Assembly (NCBI GenBank): GCA_023091665.1
Contig: JALJCQ010000009.1
Coordinates: 868,001-932,000 of the forward strand
DNA length: 64,000 nt
Direction: 5' to 3'
Source: Pythium myriotylum
Lineage: Eukaryota; Oomycota; Peronosporomycetes; Pythiales; Pythiaceae
This document shows positions 9,451-21,700 of the stretch, in pieces. The notes under the pieces are model-generated. The model saw only the letters and a program-made list of their open reading frames with translations, was not told the DNA's origin and made no database searches. Positions within the stretch are counted from its first letter, which is position 1; the number at the start of each line of letters is the position of its first letter. The position numbers and the translations under genes were made by a program.

Positions 9451-11379
9451 GTGCGAGTTTGTGGAGTGGAATTCATCATGCTCCTACCAGCAGTGCGTAT
9501 GGACGATGCGCGCGTTGGAGCTTGGTGAGTTCCAACGAGCCACCATACCTTATGGCAGCTCTTTCAGCTCTGACTTGCGTTTGGGCGCGGACAGTCCTCG
9601 TTCGTCGCCCAACTCACCGTCGCGCAAATAGTCGCCGATCCCATCCTACCGGGACCGATCATTCCGAAATCTGTTCACTGAGAGTCATTCAATAACCATG
9701 CACCGTGCAACCTGCTTGTCAACACTCGCTGTCGCGCTGGTGGCAGCTACCGATGCTGCATCGTTCGATATGTCAACCTCACTCGCCACCAAGACCTCAT
9801 ACTGGGACCAGAGTACCGACCCACTGAAGGACCCAGCGCAGACCAAGCACATCTCACCCGAAGACGAAGCCAAATACACGCTCGTCCAAGTGCAAAACGT
9901 CGTGCGCCACGGTACGCGATACCCGACCAAGGGTAACACCGTCGAGATTGAAGAGTTCCTGGCCAAACTCCAAACGTCGTACCCGAATGAGATCCCCTCG
10001 TGGCTGAAGACCTACAAGCTGCCATACAATGTCAGCGTTGAAGGTCTCCTCGCCTCGGCAGGCACCAAGGAGACCCAGGAGTTTGGTTCGCGAGCTCGAA
10101 AGAGTATCGGAGATGCCGTGCCAGCCTCTTACTCTCCGGACAAGTTCACGGTCGAGCATACGTACAAGCCACGCACAAAAGATACCGCGAAAGGGTACGT
10201 TTCTCACAAAGCTGCCAATGTGACGCGGCTATGGACTGACTCTCGGATCGTGGATCATTGGATGGTGGATTGTGGATTGTGGACTGCAGTTTTCTATCAA
10301 CTTTCTTCACGAACCCAGAAGAAGTCAAGATGATCGAACACTCCAAGACGTCGGTGAGTCCGGATTCTTCTGTTCATGCGACGAGAGAGATGTGCGGTCG
10401 TGCGCTCGGGTCTGACACACTGCTTGCTGACTCCGTCTAGGACCGCCTCTTCCGCTTCTTCGACGAATGTCCTCGATACACGCGTGATGTCGCCGAGAAC
10501 CCCAATGCGACCGAGCAAGTGAAGCTCTACAAAAACTCGGATGCGTTCCAGAAAAACATCGAAACGCTCAAGTCGAAGCTCAACTTGAGTGCGGACGCCA
10601 ACATCACGACGCTTGATGTTGAGTCGGCCTTCTCTGCGTGTGCATTCGACTTGGCTCTATACGGAATCGAAGACAATTGGTGCACCCTTCTCACCGAGGA
10701 CTTCATCAAGTCCAGCGAGTACGCTGAAGATCTCGATGTATTCGTGGAGAACAGTGCTGGCGCCAAGATCAGTTATGAGATCTCGGCAGTGCTACTTCGA
10801 GATATCTACCAGACCTTCAAGGCCTTCACCCAAAACCAATCGACTATCGTTGGCCATTTCCGATTCGTCCACGCCGAGACTGTGCTCCCGCTCATGACAC
10901 TGCTGGGCTACATTGACAAAACGCCTCTATCTGGCAGTGCATCGGCGCAAGAAATCGACGACCGCAAGTTCCGTGGGTCTCGTTTCTCGCCTTTCATGGC
11001 CAACCTCGAGTTCCGCTTGTACACGAAGAACAAGAAGTCCAAGTGCACCACGTTTCAGGACGACTGCGACTCTGATGATGACTCAGATGACGACAAAGCC
11101 AAGTCGCCCAAGTATTACGTCCAGATTCGTGTCAATGAGCAGGTCACGGCTGTGCCCGGCTGCGATGGGGAAGTCTTCTGTAAGCTGAAGAAGGTCGAGA
11201 AGATCTGGGACTACTACCTCAACGGGTACGACTTCGACAAGGACTGCCAAGTCTGAGTGCTGCTTCAGTGTGTGTAGTGTACTGTTCTTTCTGCTGGAAG
11301 AACACCCTCTAGTTTCCTGGCGATCAAAACTACATTTTTTTTTAGGAAACAATGTGAATTCTGTTCGGGAACTAGGTGA
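9451..11379 (+). repeat. Left arm of a 1929-bp inverted repeat
   Basis: Position i pairs with 22999 minus i in 11620-13548. Wherever I compared them, including the introns, the 9-base T run near 11335 and all frames of translation, the arms are identical. Matching stops sharply at 9451/13548 and 11379/11620. The arm holds 247 bp of upstream sequence, one complete phosphatase gene and 123 bp of downstream sequence. Confidence 0.93.
9698..11256 (+). CDS. Histidine acid phosphatase, MINPP-type (multiple inositol polyphosphate phosphatase), copy 1
   Basis: Three exons: 9698-10194, 10290-10353 and 10441-11256, giving 458 residues. Both introns (95 and 87 bp) have GT-AG ends (GTACGT...GCAG, GTGAGT...TAG), and splicing joins the frame as AKGFLSTFFTNPEE and then DRLFRFFDECP, which fits the family. 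Residues 1-20 are a signal peptide (hydrophobic, ending TDAAS). RHGTRYP at 70-76 is the catalytic histidine motif, and H331-A-E333 is the proton-donor HAE motif typical of MINPP rather than HAD in other branch-2 acid phosphatases. Expected reaction: dephosphorylation of inositol phosphates such as phytate, in the secretory path or outside the cell. An acidic Asp/Ser-rich loop lies near residues 391-402. The gene is in the left arm of the inverted repeat. Confidence 0.92.
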
Positions 11380-11619
11380 AATCTGTCTTCTTTATCGCGT
11401 GCTTTGTAACTTCGACGTGGCTTTGAGGTAATGCACTATCGGTTTGCTTTGCGATGCTGAGTGTTGACTCCTCACCCGCACAGGGTGGACCGAATAGTGG
11501 CGCCACAGTTACTATCTTTGGGTTGATGTACTACGTTGAACTTCCCACGGACAAGTAATGGAGACATGGCGATATGGGATAGTAGTTATTTGGACACAGA
11601 GTACACAATCAAGATGATC
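11380..11619. other. 240-bp centre of the inverted repeat
   Basis: Non-repeated sequence between the two arms, so the two phosphatase genes converge here tail to tail. It has no coding potential and no further palindrome that I could see. Confidence 0.8.
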
Positions 11620-13548
11620 TCACCTAGTTCCCGAACAGAATTCACATTGTTTCCTAAAAAAAAATGTAGTTTTGATCGCCAGGAAACTAGAGGGTGTTCT
11701 TCCAGCAGAAAGAACAGTACACTACACACACTGAAGCAGCACTCAGACTTGGCAGTCCTTGTCGAAGTCGTACCCGTTGAGGTAGTAGTCCCAGATCTTC
11801 TCGACCTTCTTCAGCTTACAGAAGACTTCCCCATCGCAGCCGGGCACAGCCGTGACCTGCTCATTGACACGAATCTGGACGTAATACTTGGGCGACTTGG
11901 CTTTGTCGTCATCTGAGTCATCATCAGAGTCGCAGTCGTCCTGAAACGTGGTGCACTTGGACTTCTTGTTCTTCGTGTACAAGCGGAACTCGAGGTTGGC
12001 CATGAAAGGCGAGAAACGAGACCCACGGAACTTGCGGTCGTCGATTTCTTGCGCCGATGCACTGCCAGATAGAGGCGTTTTGTCAATGTAGCCCAGCAGT
12101 GTCATGAGCGGGAGCACAGTCTCGGCGTGGACGAATCGGAAATGGCCAACGATAGTCGATTGGTTTTGGGTGAAGGCCTTGAAGGTCTGGTAGATATCTC
12201 GAAGTAGCACTGCCGAGATCTCATAACTGATCTTGGCGCCAGCACTGTTCTCCACGAATACATCGAGATCTTCAGCGTACTCGCTGGACTTGATGAAGTC
12301 CTCGGTGAGAAGGGTGCACCAATTGTCTTCGATTCCGTATAGAGCCAAGTCGAATGCACACGCAGAGAAGGCCGACTCAACATCAAGCGTCGTGATGTTG
12401 GCGTCCGCACTCAAGTTGAGCTTCGACTTGAGCGTTTCGATGTTTTTCTGGAACGCATCCGAGTTTTTGTAGAGCTTCACTTGCTCGGTCGCATTGGGGT
12501 TCTCGGCGACATCACGCGTGTATCGAGGACATTCGTCGAAGAAGCGGAAGAGGCGGTCCTAGACGGAGTCAGCAAGCAGTGTGTCAGACCCGAGCGCACG
12601 ACCGCACATCTCTCTCGTCGCATGAACAGAAGAATCCGGACTCACCGACGTCTTGGAGTGTTCGATCATCTTGACTTCTTCTGGGTTCGTGAAGAAAGTT
12701 GATAGAAAACTGCAGTCCACAATCCACAATCCACCATCCAATGATCCACGATCCGAGAGTCAGTCCATAGCCGCGTCACATTGGCAGCTTTGTGAGAAAC
12801 GTACCCTTTCGCGGTATCTTTTGTGCGTGGCTTGTACGTATGCTCGACCGTGAACTTGTCCGGAGAGTAAGAGGCTGGCACGGCATCTCCGATACTCTTT
12901 CGAGCTCGCGAACCAAACTCCTGGGTCTCCTTGGTGCCTGCCGAGGCGAGGAGACCTTCAACGCTGACATTGTATGGCAGCTTGTAGGTCTTCAGCCACG
13001 AGGGGATCTCATTCGGGTACGACGTTTGGAGTTTGGCCAGGAACTCTTCAATCTCGACGGTGTTACCCTTGGTCGGGTATCGCGTACCGTGGCGCACGAC
13101 GTTTTGCACTTGGACGAGCGTGTATTTGGCTTCGTCTTCGGGTGAGATGTGCTTGGTCTGCGCTGGGTCCTTCAGTGGGTCGGTACTCTGGTCCCAGTAT
13201 GAGGTCTTGGTGGCGAGTGAGGTTGACATATCGAACGATGCAGCATCGGTAGCTGCCACCAGCGCGACAGCGAGTGTTGACAAGCAGGTTGCACGGTGCA
13301 TGGTTATTGAATGACTCTCAGTGAACAGATTTCGGAATGATCGGTCCCGGTAGGATGGGATCGGCGACTATTTGCGCGACGGTGAGTTGGGCGACGAACG
13401 AGGACTGTCCGCGCCCAAACGCAAGTCAGAGCTGAAAGAGCTGCCATAAGGTATGGTGGCTCGTTGGAACTCACCAAGCTCCAACGCGCGCATCGTCCAT
13501 ACGCACTGCTGGTAGGAGCATGATGAATTCCACTCCACAAACTCGCAC
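11620..13548 (-). repeat. Right arm of the 1929-bp inverted repeat
   Basis: Reverse complement of 9451-11379, without a difference seen. Beyond 13548 the sequence is unrelated to that left of 9451 except for chance matches. Confidence 0.93.
11743..13301 (-). CDS. Histidine acid phosphatase, MINPP-type, copy 2 (mirror copy)
   Basis: Exons on the reverse strand: 13301-12805, 12709-12646 and 12558-11743, giving the same 458 residues as copy 1, with the same introns. Signal peptide, RHGTRYP and HAE are intact, so it should be functional. Its 247 bp of upstream DNA within the repeat (13302-13548) match copy 1; beyond that the promoters differ, so expression could differ. Identity down to the introns implies a very recent duplication, ongoing gene conversion between the arms, or an assembly error at a hairpin. 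Confidence 0.9.
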
Positions 13549-15613
13549 CAGCATCCGTGATTAGTACAGCTGCAACGTTGGGGCAAAGCGCTATCCATTG
13601 GTACCTCACCGGATGCTGCACTGTCTCCAATGCGATTCCGCGAGTTGTGGTCCGTGGGCGCTCTCACGAAGAAGTGCAACCAAACAGCAGTTCCCCGGGA
13701 TCATCTACTCTCTCCGATGGCTTTTTCGACTGTCGTGCTGTTGCAAGACAGAGATGAGGTTGCCCACTGCGAACGCATTCATCGAAGAACAATGTCAAAT
13801 CGTTCTTCATAAGAACCTTCTACTATTCAAAAGACGACACTGCGTCTCGGCAGCAAAACCCTAAATTATTTCTTTCGTGAAGAAGGACGACCCCTTATTG
13901 CCGCCCCGCAAGACTTCACATCTCTCCTAAGATTTCGAGATAGTGCTTGGAGGCACGGTGACCCCGCCCAACACTCGGGATGATCACAGTGAAATGGACG
14001 CCGAGATGGCTGGGCGTTGAAGAGACAACCTGAGCTCCCTCGCAGTGGAGTTTATGCTCTGCTATAATAGCTAGCTAGTGTAGATCTCTCGTAATAGCTC
14101 GTTCGACTTCACTTGCACAGGTATGTTCTATTATTAATAATTGAGCGCACTTCACGGGAGCGCATCATCTTCATTATCGTCATCATTTCCCTCCAAGTTG
14201 CGTCCGCCTTTTCTGTGGCGTATGGCTACATTGTGCTGCTTGACGTTGGACAAGCTCGCATGTGAGACGATTGCTATGATTTCCTCTTCTGCGGTCGGCA
14301 AAGGCACCGTAACGGATGAGTTAAATGCCTACTGGTTGATAGTCACGGTTTCCCGCCATCGCACATTGACGTAGTGAGAGACTCAGTCTCTCACTGCGTT
14401 ACGCTGATCAGTCTCAGAATGATCAGCCTCTCAGTGAGTATGGAGACCATCGATGGACTGCCAACCCCATAGTGCAGCAGTCAATATCACAATAGGAGGC
14501 CCGTCGCAGTCTGTCCCATCGCCCCATCGAACGACAAGAACACATGTGAATTGCTAAGTGTCGCGTTATATATGATGGGACACTTGTCATAACGCGCCGG
14601 CTGTAGGTTCCAACACGAATAATAAAAAACCAGTGGCCCTCAAGTTGATGACGAAGATCCAGAACTTTTGCAATGGGGTGATGTCGATAAAGCCCCATAT
14701 GCGAATCTCTTTGACGCCTCAAGCCCACAGCACAGAGCGAAAGCAGCGCAATGTAGCCATCCGTCACAGGAAAGGCGGACTCAGATGGAGGGAGATGATG
14801 ACGATTATGAAGATGATGCACTCAAGTGATGTCTATTCAACTAGAACAGGGACTCCATCGTGGAGGGAGTTCATGAGTTCGTCTCTTCGGCATCCAGTTA
14901 TGTTGACACCCATTTCACTTTGAGCATTGGCAGAGTCGCGGTGTCGCTGTACATAGCCTCCAAATCGTAGCAGTAGACGATTAGACACACCGCGTTCTGC
15001 CGAAAGGTGGTGCTGAGACGCGAAAACCGTCGGCTTGGTAATGTCCATGGGTGACGATTCCTCTGCTCCTCCTTTGCGAAGCAAAATAGATACGGTGTCT
15101 TGCTGGCAAGGCTCGCATCATGTCCGGAATGGATTGCTGGGCTTGCGAGTCTTAGACGCCTCTGAAGAACGAGTTGATATCATTCGTCTACTGCGACGAA
15201 TAGGGTCACGTTGGGTAACCTCTGTGTCTTTCAACAGCACGACATCCACAGAAAAGACGGCGGTGATTTGTGGATGGTCTCACCAAACTGCAGTCCGACT
15301 GCGCTACAGTATTCGCTGAGAGCCGTCATCCTTATCCACTTGAGGTCACAAGTGGAGAGTGATCTTTCTTGGACAGTCCACATCAGCAAGATTTCGACGC
15401 GCAGTAGTTATCCTCAACGTCAAACCGTACTCATCATCGGCCGCTTCGCCAAGCTCCTACAGAAGCTCGCGTGGCAGTTTTTCACCACGCGCTTGCGATC
15501 AGGCCCAGACAGCCGTCGGTCGTTGCTCAAGTTATCCTCTCGTGTGGTCGCAGATCCCATCCTACCGGGACCGATCATTCCGAAATCTGTTCACTGAGAG
15601 TCATTCAATAACC
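13549..15613. other. Intergenic, about 2 kb, with a hairpin cluster
   Basis: No convincing gene. The longest frame, 132 codons on the reverse strand (14423-14821), shows no family pattern and odd composition. Hairpins lie at 14369-14436 (separate entry), and a weaker one at about 14551-14591 has arms containing CGCGTTAT. Bases about 15190-15330 are distantly related to about 9180-9340 upstream of copy 1. The last ~60 bp before the ATG at 15614 are almost identical to those before copies 1 and 2. Confidence 0.55.
14369..14436. repeat. Cluster of adjoining and nested hairpins
   Basis: A 15-base arm beginning ACGTAGTGAGAGACT pairs with 14385-14399 around a 1-base loop with one mismatch. Next to it GCTGATCA pairs with TGATCAGC across 9 bases, and CTCACTG/CAGTGAG encloses that second hairpin. 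No gene is near enough for this to be an obvious terminator. Confidence 0.6.
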
Positions 15614-17166
15614 ATGCACCGTGCAACCTGCTTGTCAACACTCGCTGTCGCGCTGGTGGCAGCTACCGACGCTGCATCGTTCGATTTGGCAACCTCACTT
15701 TCCACCAAGACCTCATACTGGGACCAGAGTACCGACCCACTGAAGGACCCAGCGCAGACCAAGCACATCTCACCCGAAGACGAAGCCAAATACACGCTCG
15801 TCCAAGTGCAAAACGTCGTGCGCCACGGTACGCGATACCCGACCAAGGGTAACACCGTCGAGATTGAAGAGTTCCTGGCCAAACTCCAAACGTCGTACCC
15901 GAATGAGATCCCCTCGTGGCTGAAGACCTACAAGCTGCCATACAATGTCAGCGTTGAAGGTCTCCTCGCCTCGGCAGGCACCAAGGAGACCCAGGAGTTT
16001 GGTTCGCGAGCTCGAAAGAGTATCGGAGATGCCGTGCCAGCCTCTTACTCTCCGGACAAGTTCACGGTCGAGCATACGTACAAGCCACGCACAAAAGATA
16101 CCGCGAAAGGGTACGTTTCTCACAAAGCTGCCAATGTGACGCGGCTATGGACTGACTCTCGGATCGTGGATCATTGGATGGTGGATTGTGGATTGTGGAC
16201 TGCAGTTTTCTATCAACTTTCTTCACGAACCCAGAAGAAGTCAAGATGATCGAACACTCCAAGACGTCGGTGAGTCCGGATTCTTCTGTTCATGCGACGA
16301 GAGAGATGTGCGGTCGTGCGCTCGGGTCTGACACACTGCTTGCTGACTCCGTCTAGGACCGCCTCTTCCGCTTCTTCGACGAATGTCCTCGATACACGCG
16401 TGATGTCGCCGAGAACCCCAATGCGACCGAGCAAGTGAAGCTCTACAAAAACTCGGATGCGTTCCAGAAAAACATCGAAACGCTCAAGTCGAAGCTCAAC
16501 TTGAGTGCGGACGCCAACATCACGACGCTTGATGTTGAGTCGGCCTTCTCTGCGTGTGCATTCGACTTGGCTCTATACGGAATCGAAGACAATTGGTGCA
16601 CCCTTCTCACCGAGGACTTCATCAAGTCCAGCGAGTACGCTGAAGATCTTCATGCGTTCGTAGAGCATAGTGCTGGCGCCAAGATCAGTTATGAGATCTC
16701 GGCAGTGCTACTTCGAGATATCTACCAGACCTTCAAGGCCTTCACCCAAAACCAATCGACTATCGTTGGCCATTTCCGGTTCGCTCATGCCGAGACTGTG
16801 CTCCCGCTCATGACACTGCTGGGCTACATTGACAAAACGCCTCTATCTGGCAGTGCATCGGCGCAAGAAATCGACGACCGCAAGTTCCGTGGGTCTCGTT
16901 TCTCGCCTTTCATGGCCAACCTCGAGTTCCGCTTGTACACGAAGAGCAAGAAGACCAACTGCCCTTCAACTCACGACGACAGTGACGCTGACGACTCGGA
17001 CGACAAAGCCAAGTCGCCCAAGTATTACGTCCAGATTCGTCTCAACGAGCAGGTCACGGCCGTGCCCGGCTGCGATGGCAAAGTCTTCTGCAAGCTGACG
17101 ACGATCGAGAAGATCTGGGACTACTACCTCAACGGGTACGATTTCGACAAGGACTGCCAGGTCTAA
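15614..17166 (+). CDS. Histidine acid phosphatase, MINPP-type, copy 3
   Basis: Exons 15614-16110, 16206-16269 and 16357-17166 give 456 residues. The ATG at 15614 is the one matching copies 1 and 2; the frame also runs open upstream. Signal peptide, RHGTRYP and HAE are all present. Compared with copy 1 it is a mosaic: a few changes just after the signal peptide (15668-15712), then no difference seen through both introns and into exon 3 up to about 16649, then clustered changes (16649-16672, 16779-16788) and a diverged acidic loop with two residues fewer (16950-17100). This pattern points to gene conversion. It ends only about 100 bp before the guanine deaminase ATG. Confidence 0.9.
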
Positions 17167-17267
17167 AGCCCCAGTCGAGAGCTTCAACCATATCGTAGAA
17201 GTTTCCACCGTATCCCAAAATTTAGGAAATCTTCTTAAGTTCGGTCTTCTTCTTCATTCTCGTGACC

Positions 17268-18611
17268 ATGAATCCTCCCCGCTCCATAGGAGACCGCGTG
17301 CGCTTCGTGCGAGGCCGCGTGGTCCACGCGCCCACGCGCGGCGCCATCGACGTCCACGAGGACGCGCTCGTCCAAGTCGACGCGACGACCGGCCGCATCG
17401 TCGCCTTCCACGCCGAGATCGGCGCGCGCGAGCTCGCACTCTTGGAGCAGAGCGCCGCCGACTGCCTCGAGCTCACTTCGCACCAGTTCCTCATGCCGGG
17501 CTTCATCGACACGCACGTGCACGCGCCGCAGTATCAGTACACGGGCACGGGCACCGACACGCCGCTCATGCAATGGCTCACCAAGTACACGTTCCCTGTT
17601 GAGGCCTCGTTCGAGGACCCCGAGGTCGCGGCGACGTGGTACACGAAGCTGCTGGACCGCATGCTGAGCGAGGGCATCACGACGGCGCAGTACTTCGCGA
17701 CGATCCACGTGGAAGCGACCGAGAGGTTTGTCGACCTCATCGCTGCGCGCGGGCAGCGCGCCTTCGTTGGCTTGGTATCCATGGACCAAAACGCGCCCGA
17801 GTACTACGTGTCGCCTTCGACAGACGCGTGTCTGCGCGACGCCGAGACCTTCATCCAGTCGACGCTCGCAAAGAACCACGCACTCGTCCAGCCCGTCGTG
17901 ACGCCACGGTTTATTCCGACCTGCTCGATCGAGCTGTTGCGAGGACTCGGCGAGCTCGCGGAGAAGTACAGCGTCCGCATCCAGTCCCACGCCGCCGAGT
18001 CCCTGGATGAAGAGGCTTTCGTTGAGCAGCTGCACCCCGGTAAGCGCGACACACAGATTCTCGTGGAGACGAAGCTCCTGAACGAACGCAGCTGCATGGC
18101 CCACGCTGTCCATCTCAAGGACGAGGAACTGGAGGTGTATGGTCAGTGCGGGGCGTCGATCGCCCATTGCCCGCTGTCAAACTTCTTTTTCGCAAACGGT
18201 TTTCTCGATCTACCTCGATGTTGGGACAAGAATGTGAGCGTTGGTCTCGGCACGGATATGGCCGGAGGATACTCTCCGAGTATGCTCCGGGCGATTCAAA
18301 CTGCGGTACTGACAAGCAAGGCGCTAGAAGTCACGAAAGGGACGAGGTCCATCGACTTCAAGGATGCCTTCTGGGTTGCAACTATGGGCGGAGCACATGC
18401 CCTCGGTATTGATAAGGAGACCGGGTCATTTGCTGTAGGAAAGTCATTCGACGCCATTGTTGTGGACACTCATGAACCAAGAAATCTTGACTTTTCAGAC
18501 CGTGATACCGCATCCGATGTGTTCCAGAAGCTTATCCATAACGGAGATGCGCGCAACTTCGCCCGCGTCTATGTAAATGGCAAGCTCGTTCACATCGGCG
18601 GACAGTTATAA
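17268..18611 (+). CDS. Guanine deaminase
   Basis: 447 residues, close to the usual ~450. Converts guanine to xanthine and ammonia in purine salvage and breakdown; cytosolic zinc enzyme of the amidohydrolase family. PGFIDTHVHAPQ carries the metal ligands H83 and H85. Further ligands are in IQSHAAES (about residue 240), the CMAHAVHL segment (about 280) and GLGTDMAGG (about 330). PLMQWLTKYTFP is the guanine deaminase signature. The ATG at 17268 is chosen; an in-frame GTG two codons earlier is not needed. A pyrimidine-rich TTCTTCATTCT lies just before the start, but too close to the ATG to be a sure initiator. The first half of the gene is markedly more GC-rich than the second. Confidence 0.95.
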   Translation: MNPPRSIGDRVRFVRGRVVHAPTRGAIDVHEDALVQVDATTGRIVAFHAEIGARELALLEQSAADCLELTSHQFLMPGFIDTHVHAPQYQYTGTGTDTPLMQWLTKYTFPVEASFEDPEVAATWYTKLLDRMLSEGITTAQYFATIHVEATERFVDLIAARGQRAFVGLVSMDQNAPEYYVSPSTDACLRDAETFIQSTLAKNHALVQPVVTPRFIPTCSIELLRGLGELAEKYSVRIQSHAAESLDEEAFVEQLHPGKRDTQILVETKLLNERSCMAHAVHLKDEELEVYGQCGASIAHCPLSNFFFANGFLDLPRCWDKNVSVGLGTDMAGGYSPSMLRAIQTAVLTSKALEVTKGTRSIDFKDAFWVATMGGAHALGIDKETGSFAVGKSFDAIVVDTHEPRNLDFSDRDTASDVFQKLIHNGDARNFARVYVNGKLVHIGGQL

Positions 18612-18712
18612 CAGGAAGGCAAAAATCGCTAAAGCGGCGTGACGGTTTCGCGACCAATAACCCGACATTTGGCGCCTGTTCACTGCATTTGAGATCGTTA
18701 GAATGATTGGAG

Positions 18713-21700
18713 ATGGGGAAGGAACTCGGTGACAGTGAGCAATCTCATGCCTCACTCTTTACTGCAGCAGCTACCAGGTTTTCACGCCTTAGTAGCATGC
18801 GGAGTCTTTCTCCGCCGGCTAGCAAGTACCGGCTTACGTCTGTGTCATCATTAAGTGAAGTCCCAGTGTCAACATCAAGTAGGTCAGTTTTTCCGTCAGT
18901 TGGTCCAACGTCTCCAGTCGCGAAGAAGCTACAAGACCTTGTTCGCCAGGTGTCATCGAAGAGTAACAAAGCCTTCGATTTCTCGGATGTTGCCGTCACC
19001 AACATCGACAGGAGTCTTGCATCACCACAACACGCTAAGTTGCCTCAAAAGATCCGATCCAGCGTTACTCGTATGCGAAGTCAACTTGCTCTCGTCAACA
19101 ACAACAACAATGAAGTAGTTAGCAGTGCGCGACAAAGACGTAGCATTGTGCTGGCTCAGACACAAGTGTCCCCAACCCTCTCTGGCGGAGCATCACCAAA
19201 GCGATACTCGAGGCGGTCGAAGGAGATGACTGACTTCCAGGCGAGCCGCGTGAAAGATCGCTTTTCTCCAAATCCAATCTCGCAGACTTCGACTCCATCG
19301 CTTGTGCAGAAGTCTGCGGTGACAGAGAGCGGGCATTCTGTGATTCATCGCTTCATGGAGTTGCTGCGTCCCTTGCAGAGTAGTATGACGAGCCTTCGAG
19401 AAGCAGGATCAGCTTCAGGTGATGACGAAGACGAGGAGGAGGCTGATGCCCTCTTTCGACAGCATGAACGTGACAGCAGCCGCATTTTACGCATATGTTG
19501 CTCGTTGGATAATCTGCTCCTTGCCGTCGTGGATACTGTTCGTGAGAACAAGCTCGACCTTATGGCCATTGTTTGCGGCCCAGCTCGGGAACTAGTACAA
19601 CTAACATTGAGTGGTGTGCGTCAGATTGCGGCAGCCATGGTAACAACTTTACCGAATGGTGAAAACGTTGAACTTGGTGCTTTCCCTTCTCTAACTGCAA
19701 AAGAGGAGCGACATCTACGAGAATTTCTGGTTGAGATTGCGGACCGCTGGTCAGAACTGGACGAGCTACTTCGAACAGTGTACGCATCGGCGTTGCAAGC
19801 TGTTCAGGCTGAGCTCGCGGAGCTCAAAGCGGAGTTCTCAAGCTTGCAGATGGAAAAACAAACACTCGAGCTCGAAGTCATTGGCATGCGTGAGTTTGCA
19901 TCTAGCCAGAATGCTGCAAATATTGCAGTCTCCAGTAATTTTATGCGTCTCGCCGACCAAGAAGAGAGTACAAAGCGACCGGAGACCGAGGAAGGGGATC
20001 TCAGACAAGACACTGACAACTTGCAGGGCTACAACCTCGAGCAGCGACTTGAGGAAGGGGGTGAGCGTCGCACTGATGCCGACGAGATCAATATGCTTAA
20101 GAAGCAGTGCGATGAATATGGACGTCTGCTGGAGATGGCAAAGCAAGAGATTCGACTCAGTCACCAAGAGCGCCAATCTCAACATGCGCGTCTCATCGAA
20201 CTGTCTCAGTCTCTTCTACGGGACCAAGAGGTCTCTCAGCTTCGCTGTGAGTTACAGTCAGAGAAGAAACGTGTAAAGCTCCTAGAAATCGAGAGCCTTC
20301 GACTGCGTCAGACGGAAATCGATCTGAACTCGAAAATTCAATCGCTTCTACTGAATCAACCACCTGGAGTTACCCCCAAGAGTGGTGTGCGAGGGAATGA
20401 GCCGTTGACGCAGCACTCAAGAGCAAGCAGTCTGGTCCTTCGACCTGAGGAGGTTGCAAACATCCTGGACGGAGGCGCACATGGGTCAGCAGGCCAAGAG
20501 GGAGTCGAGTACCAAGCAGCTTTGCCGTCGGTGTCGCTGCAGGCTTTTGCTACAAATCCGGTCGCTTCCCAGTCGAGAGTTTCGTGGCTCATTCGTGTGG
20601 TCTCTACTTGTGAGAAACGAGTTGGTGTTGAAGAAGATGATGGGCTCACCCGGAAGTTTTTGGCAGATTTGATGATTTCTGGCCGTGAACTTGAAGCAGT
20701 AAAGGCCCAGGCCAAGCTGCGCAAACGAGCTAGTGTCCCCACTATCGGGAAGCCGCCTTCTGTGCCCAGACTAAGTCAACGGAACCCAACAAAGAAGAAG
20801 AGAATCAATCAGGGAACTCCGTCGGATCTCTACTCAGTTGCAATATCAGCTCAGGAGTGGGTGCAGGATCTTTGCGTGGTAACAAGCGTGCGCCAGCTCG
20901 TGTGGGTCTTTTACGAACAGTATTTGATGGCAGAAGAGGCAAGGCGAATCGACCCACAGCTGTGTCGGTTCAAGTGGCATCGTGAGACAACGGCGCCATT
21001 GTCAGCCTTTGTTCTCCATTACTTTCTTGAACGCCACGCGACAGAATCGGATGCCTTGCTGAATCTTCGGCGGTTTGTTGGCGTACTGACCAAGCTACGT
21101 GGGGAATACGGTGACATTCAGCTGTTCTGCGAACTTCTGGAAGGACAGCGAGGACAAGAAGAGCTCCATTTCCTCTTGTGGATCCTTCAGGCTGTTTCCA
21201 GTGTTGAGCTTGGAATCGATTATGACGTTGACTCAGAATTCGCCGCAAAAAGCGATCGCATTACAAGCCACATATGCACTCTGAAGGCTATGTATCTGAC
21301 TCGCATGATCTATCAGCTATTGCTAGTCAAGTCGCTAAAAAGGCCTAGTCCAAAAACAGTGCTTAGTACAAAGCAAGCAAAAGCATCGCAAGATTCTTCA
21401 GCAGATCAAACATCGAGTTTGCCGTCATCACCATCTAAGAGGCGCCGCAAAAGTCGCCCAATTAGCGCCAATGTCACCCAAAGTATGCCGACCATCGTAG
21501 AGCCAGCGGCGGAGCAGACTGCAAATCAGTCCATAATCGTTCGTGCCAGGTTGCAATATGCTGAAGCGATCAGGGCAAATTCAGGGTTTCCTTTGACGTT
21601 GGAGACTTTCAATAATCTTTTGCTTTCATACTCAACATCGCCCTCAGACGAGGAGCTGCTGGACCGACTTGGGCCGTATTACCAGATTACTGGTGATGAG

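Noticed and set aside
9451..13548. Inverted repeat as a transposon with long terminal repeats
   Set aside because: No transposase, no target-site duplication seen, and the arms contain a full host-type phosphatase gene; segmental duplication fits better.
14423..14821. 132-codon reverse frame
   Set aside because: No family pattern, His/Arg/Cys-rich, in a region of hairpins.
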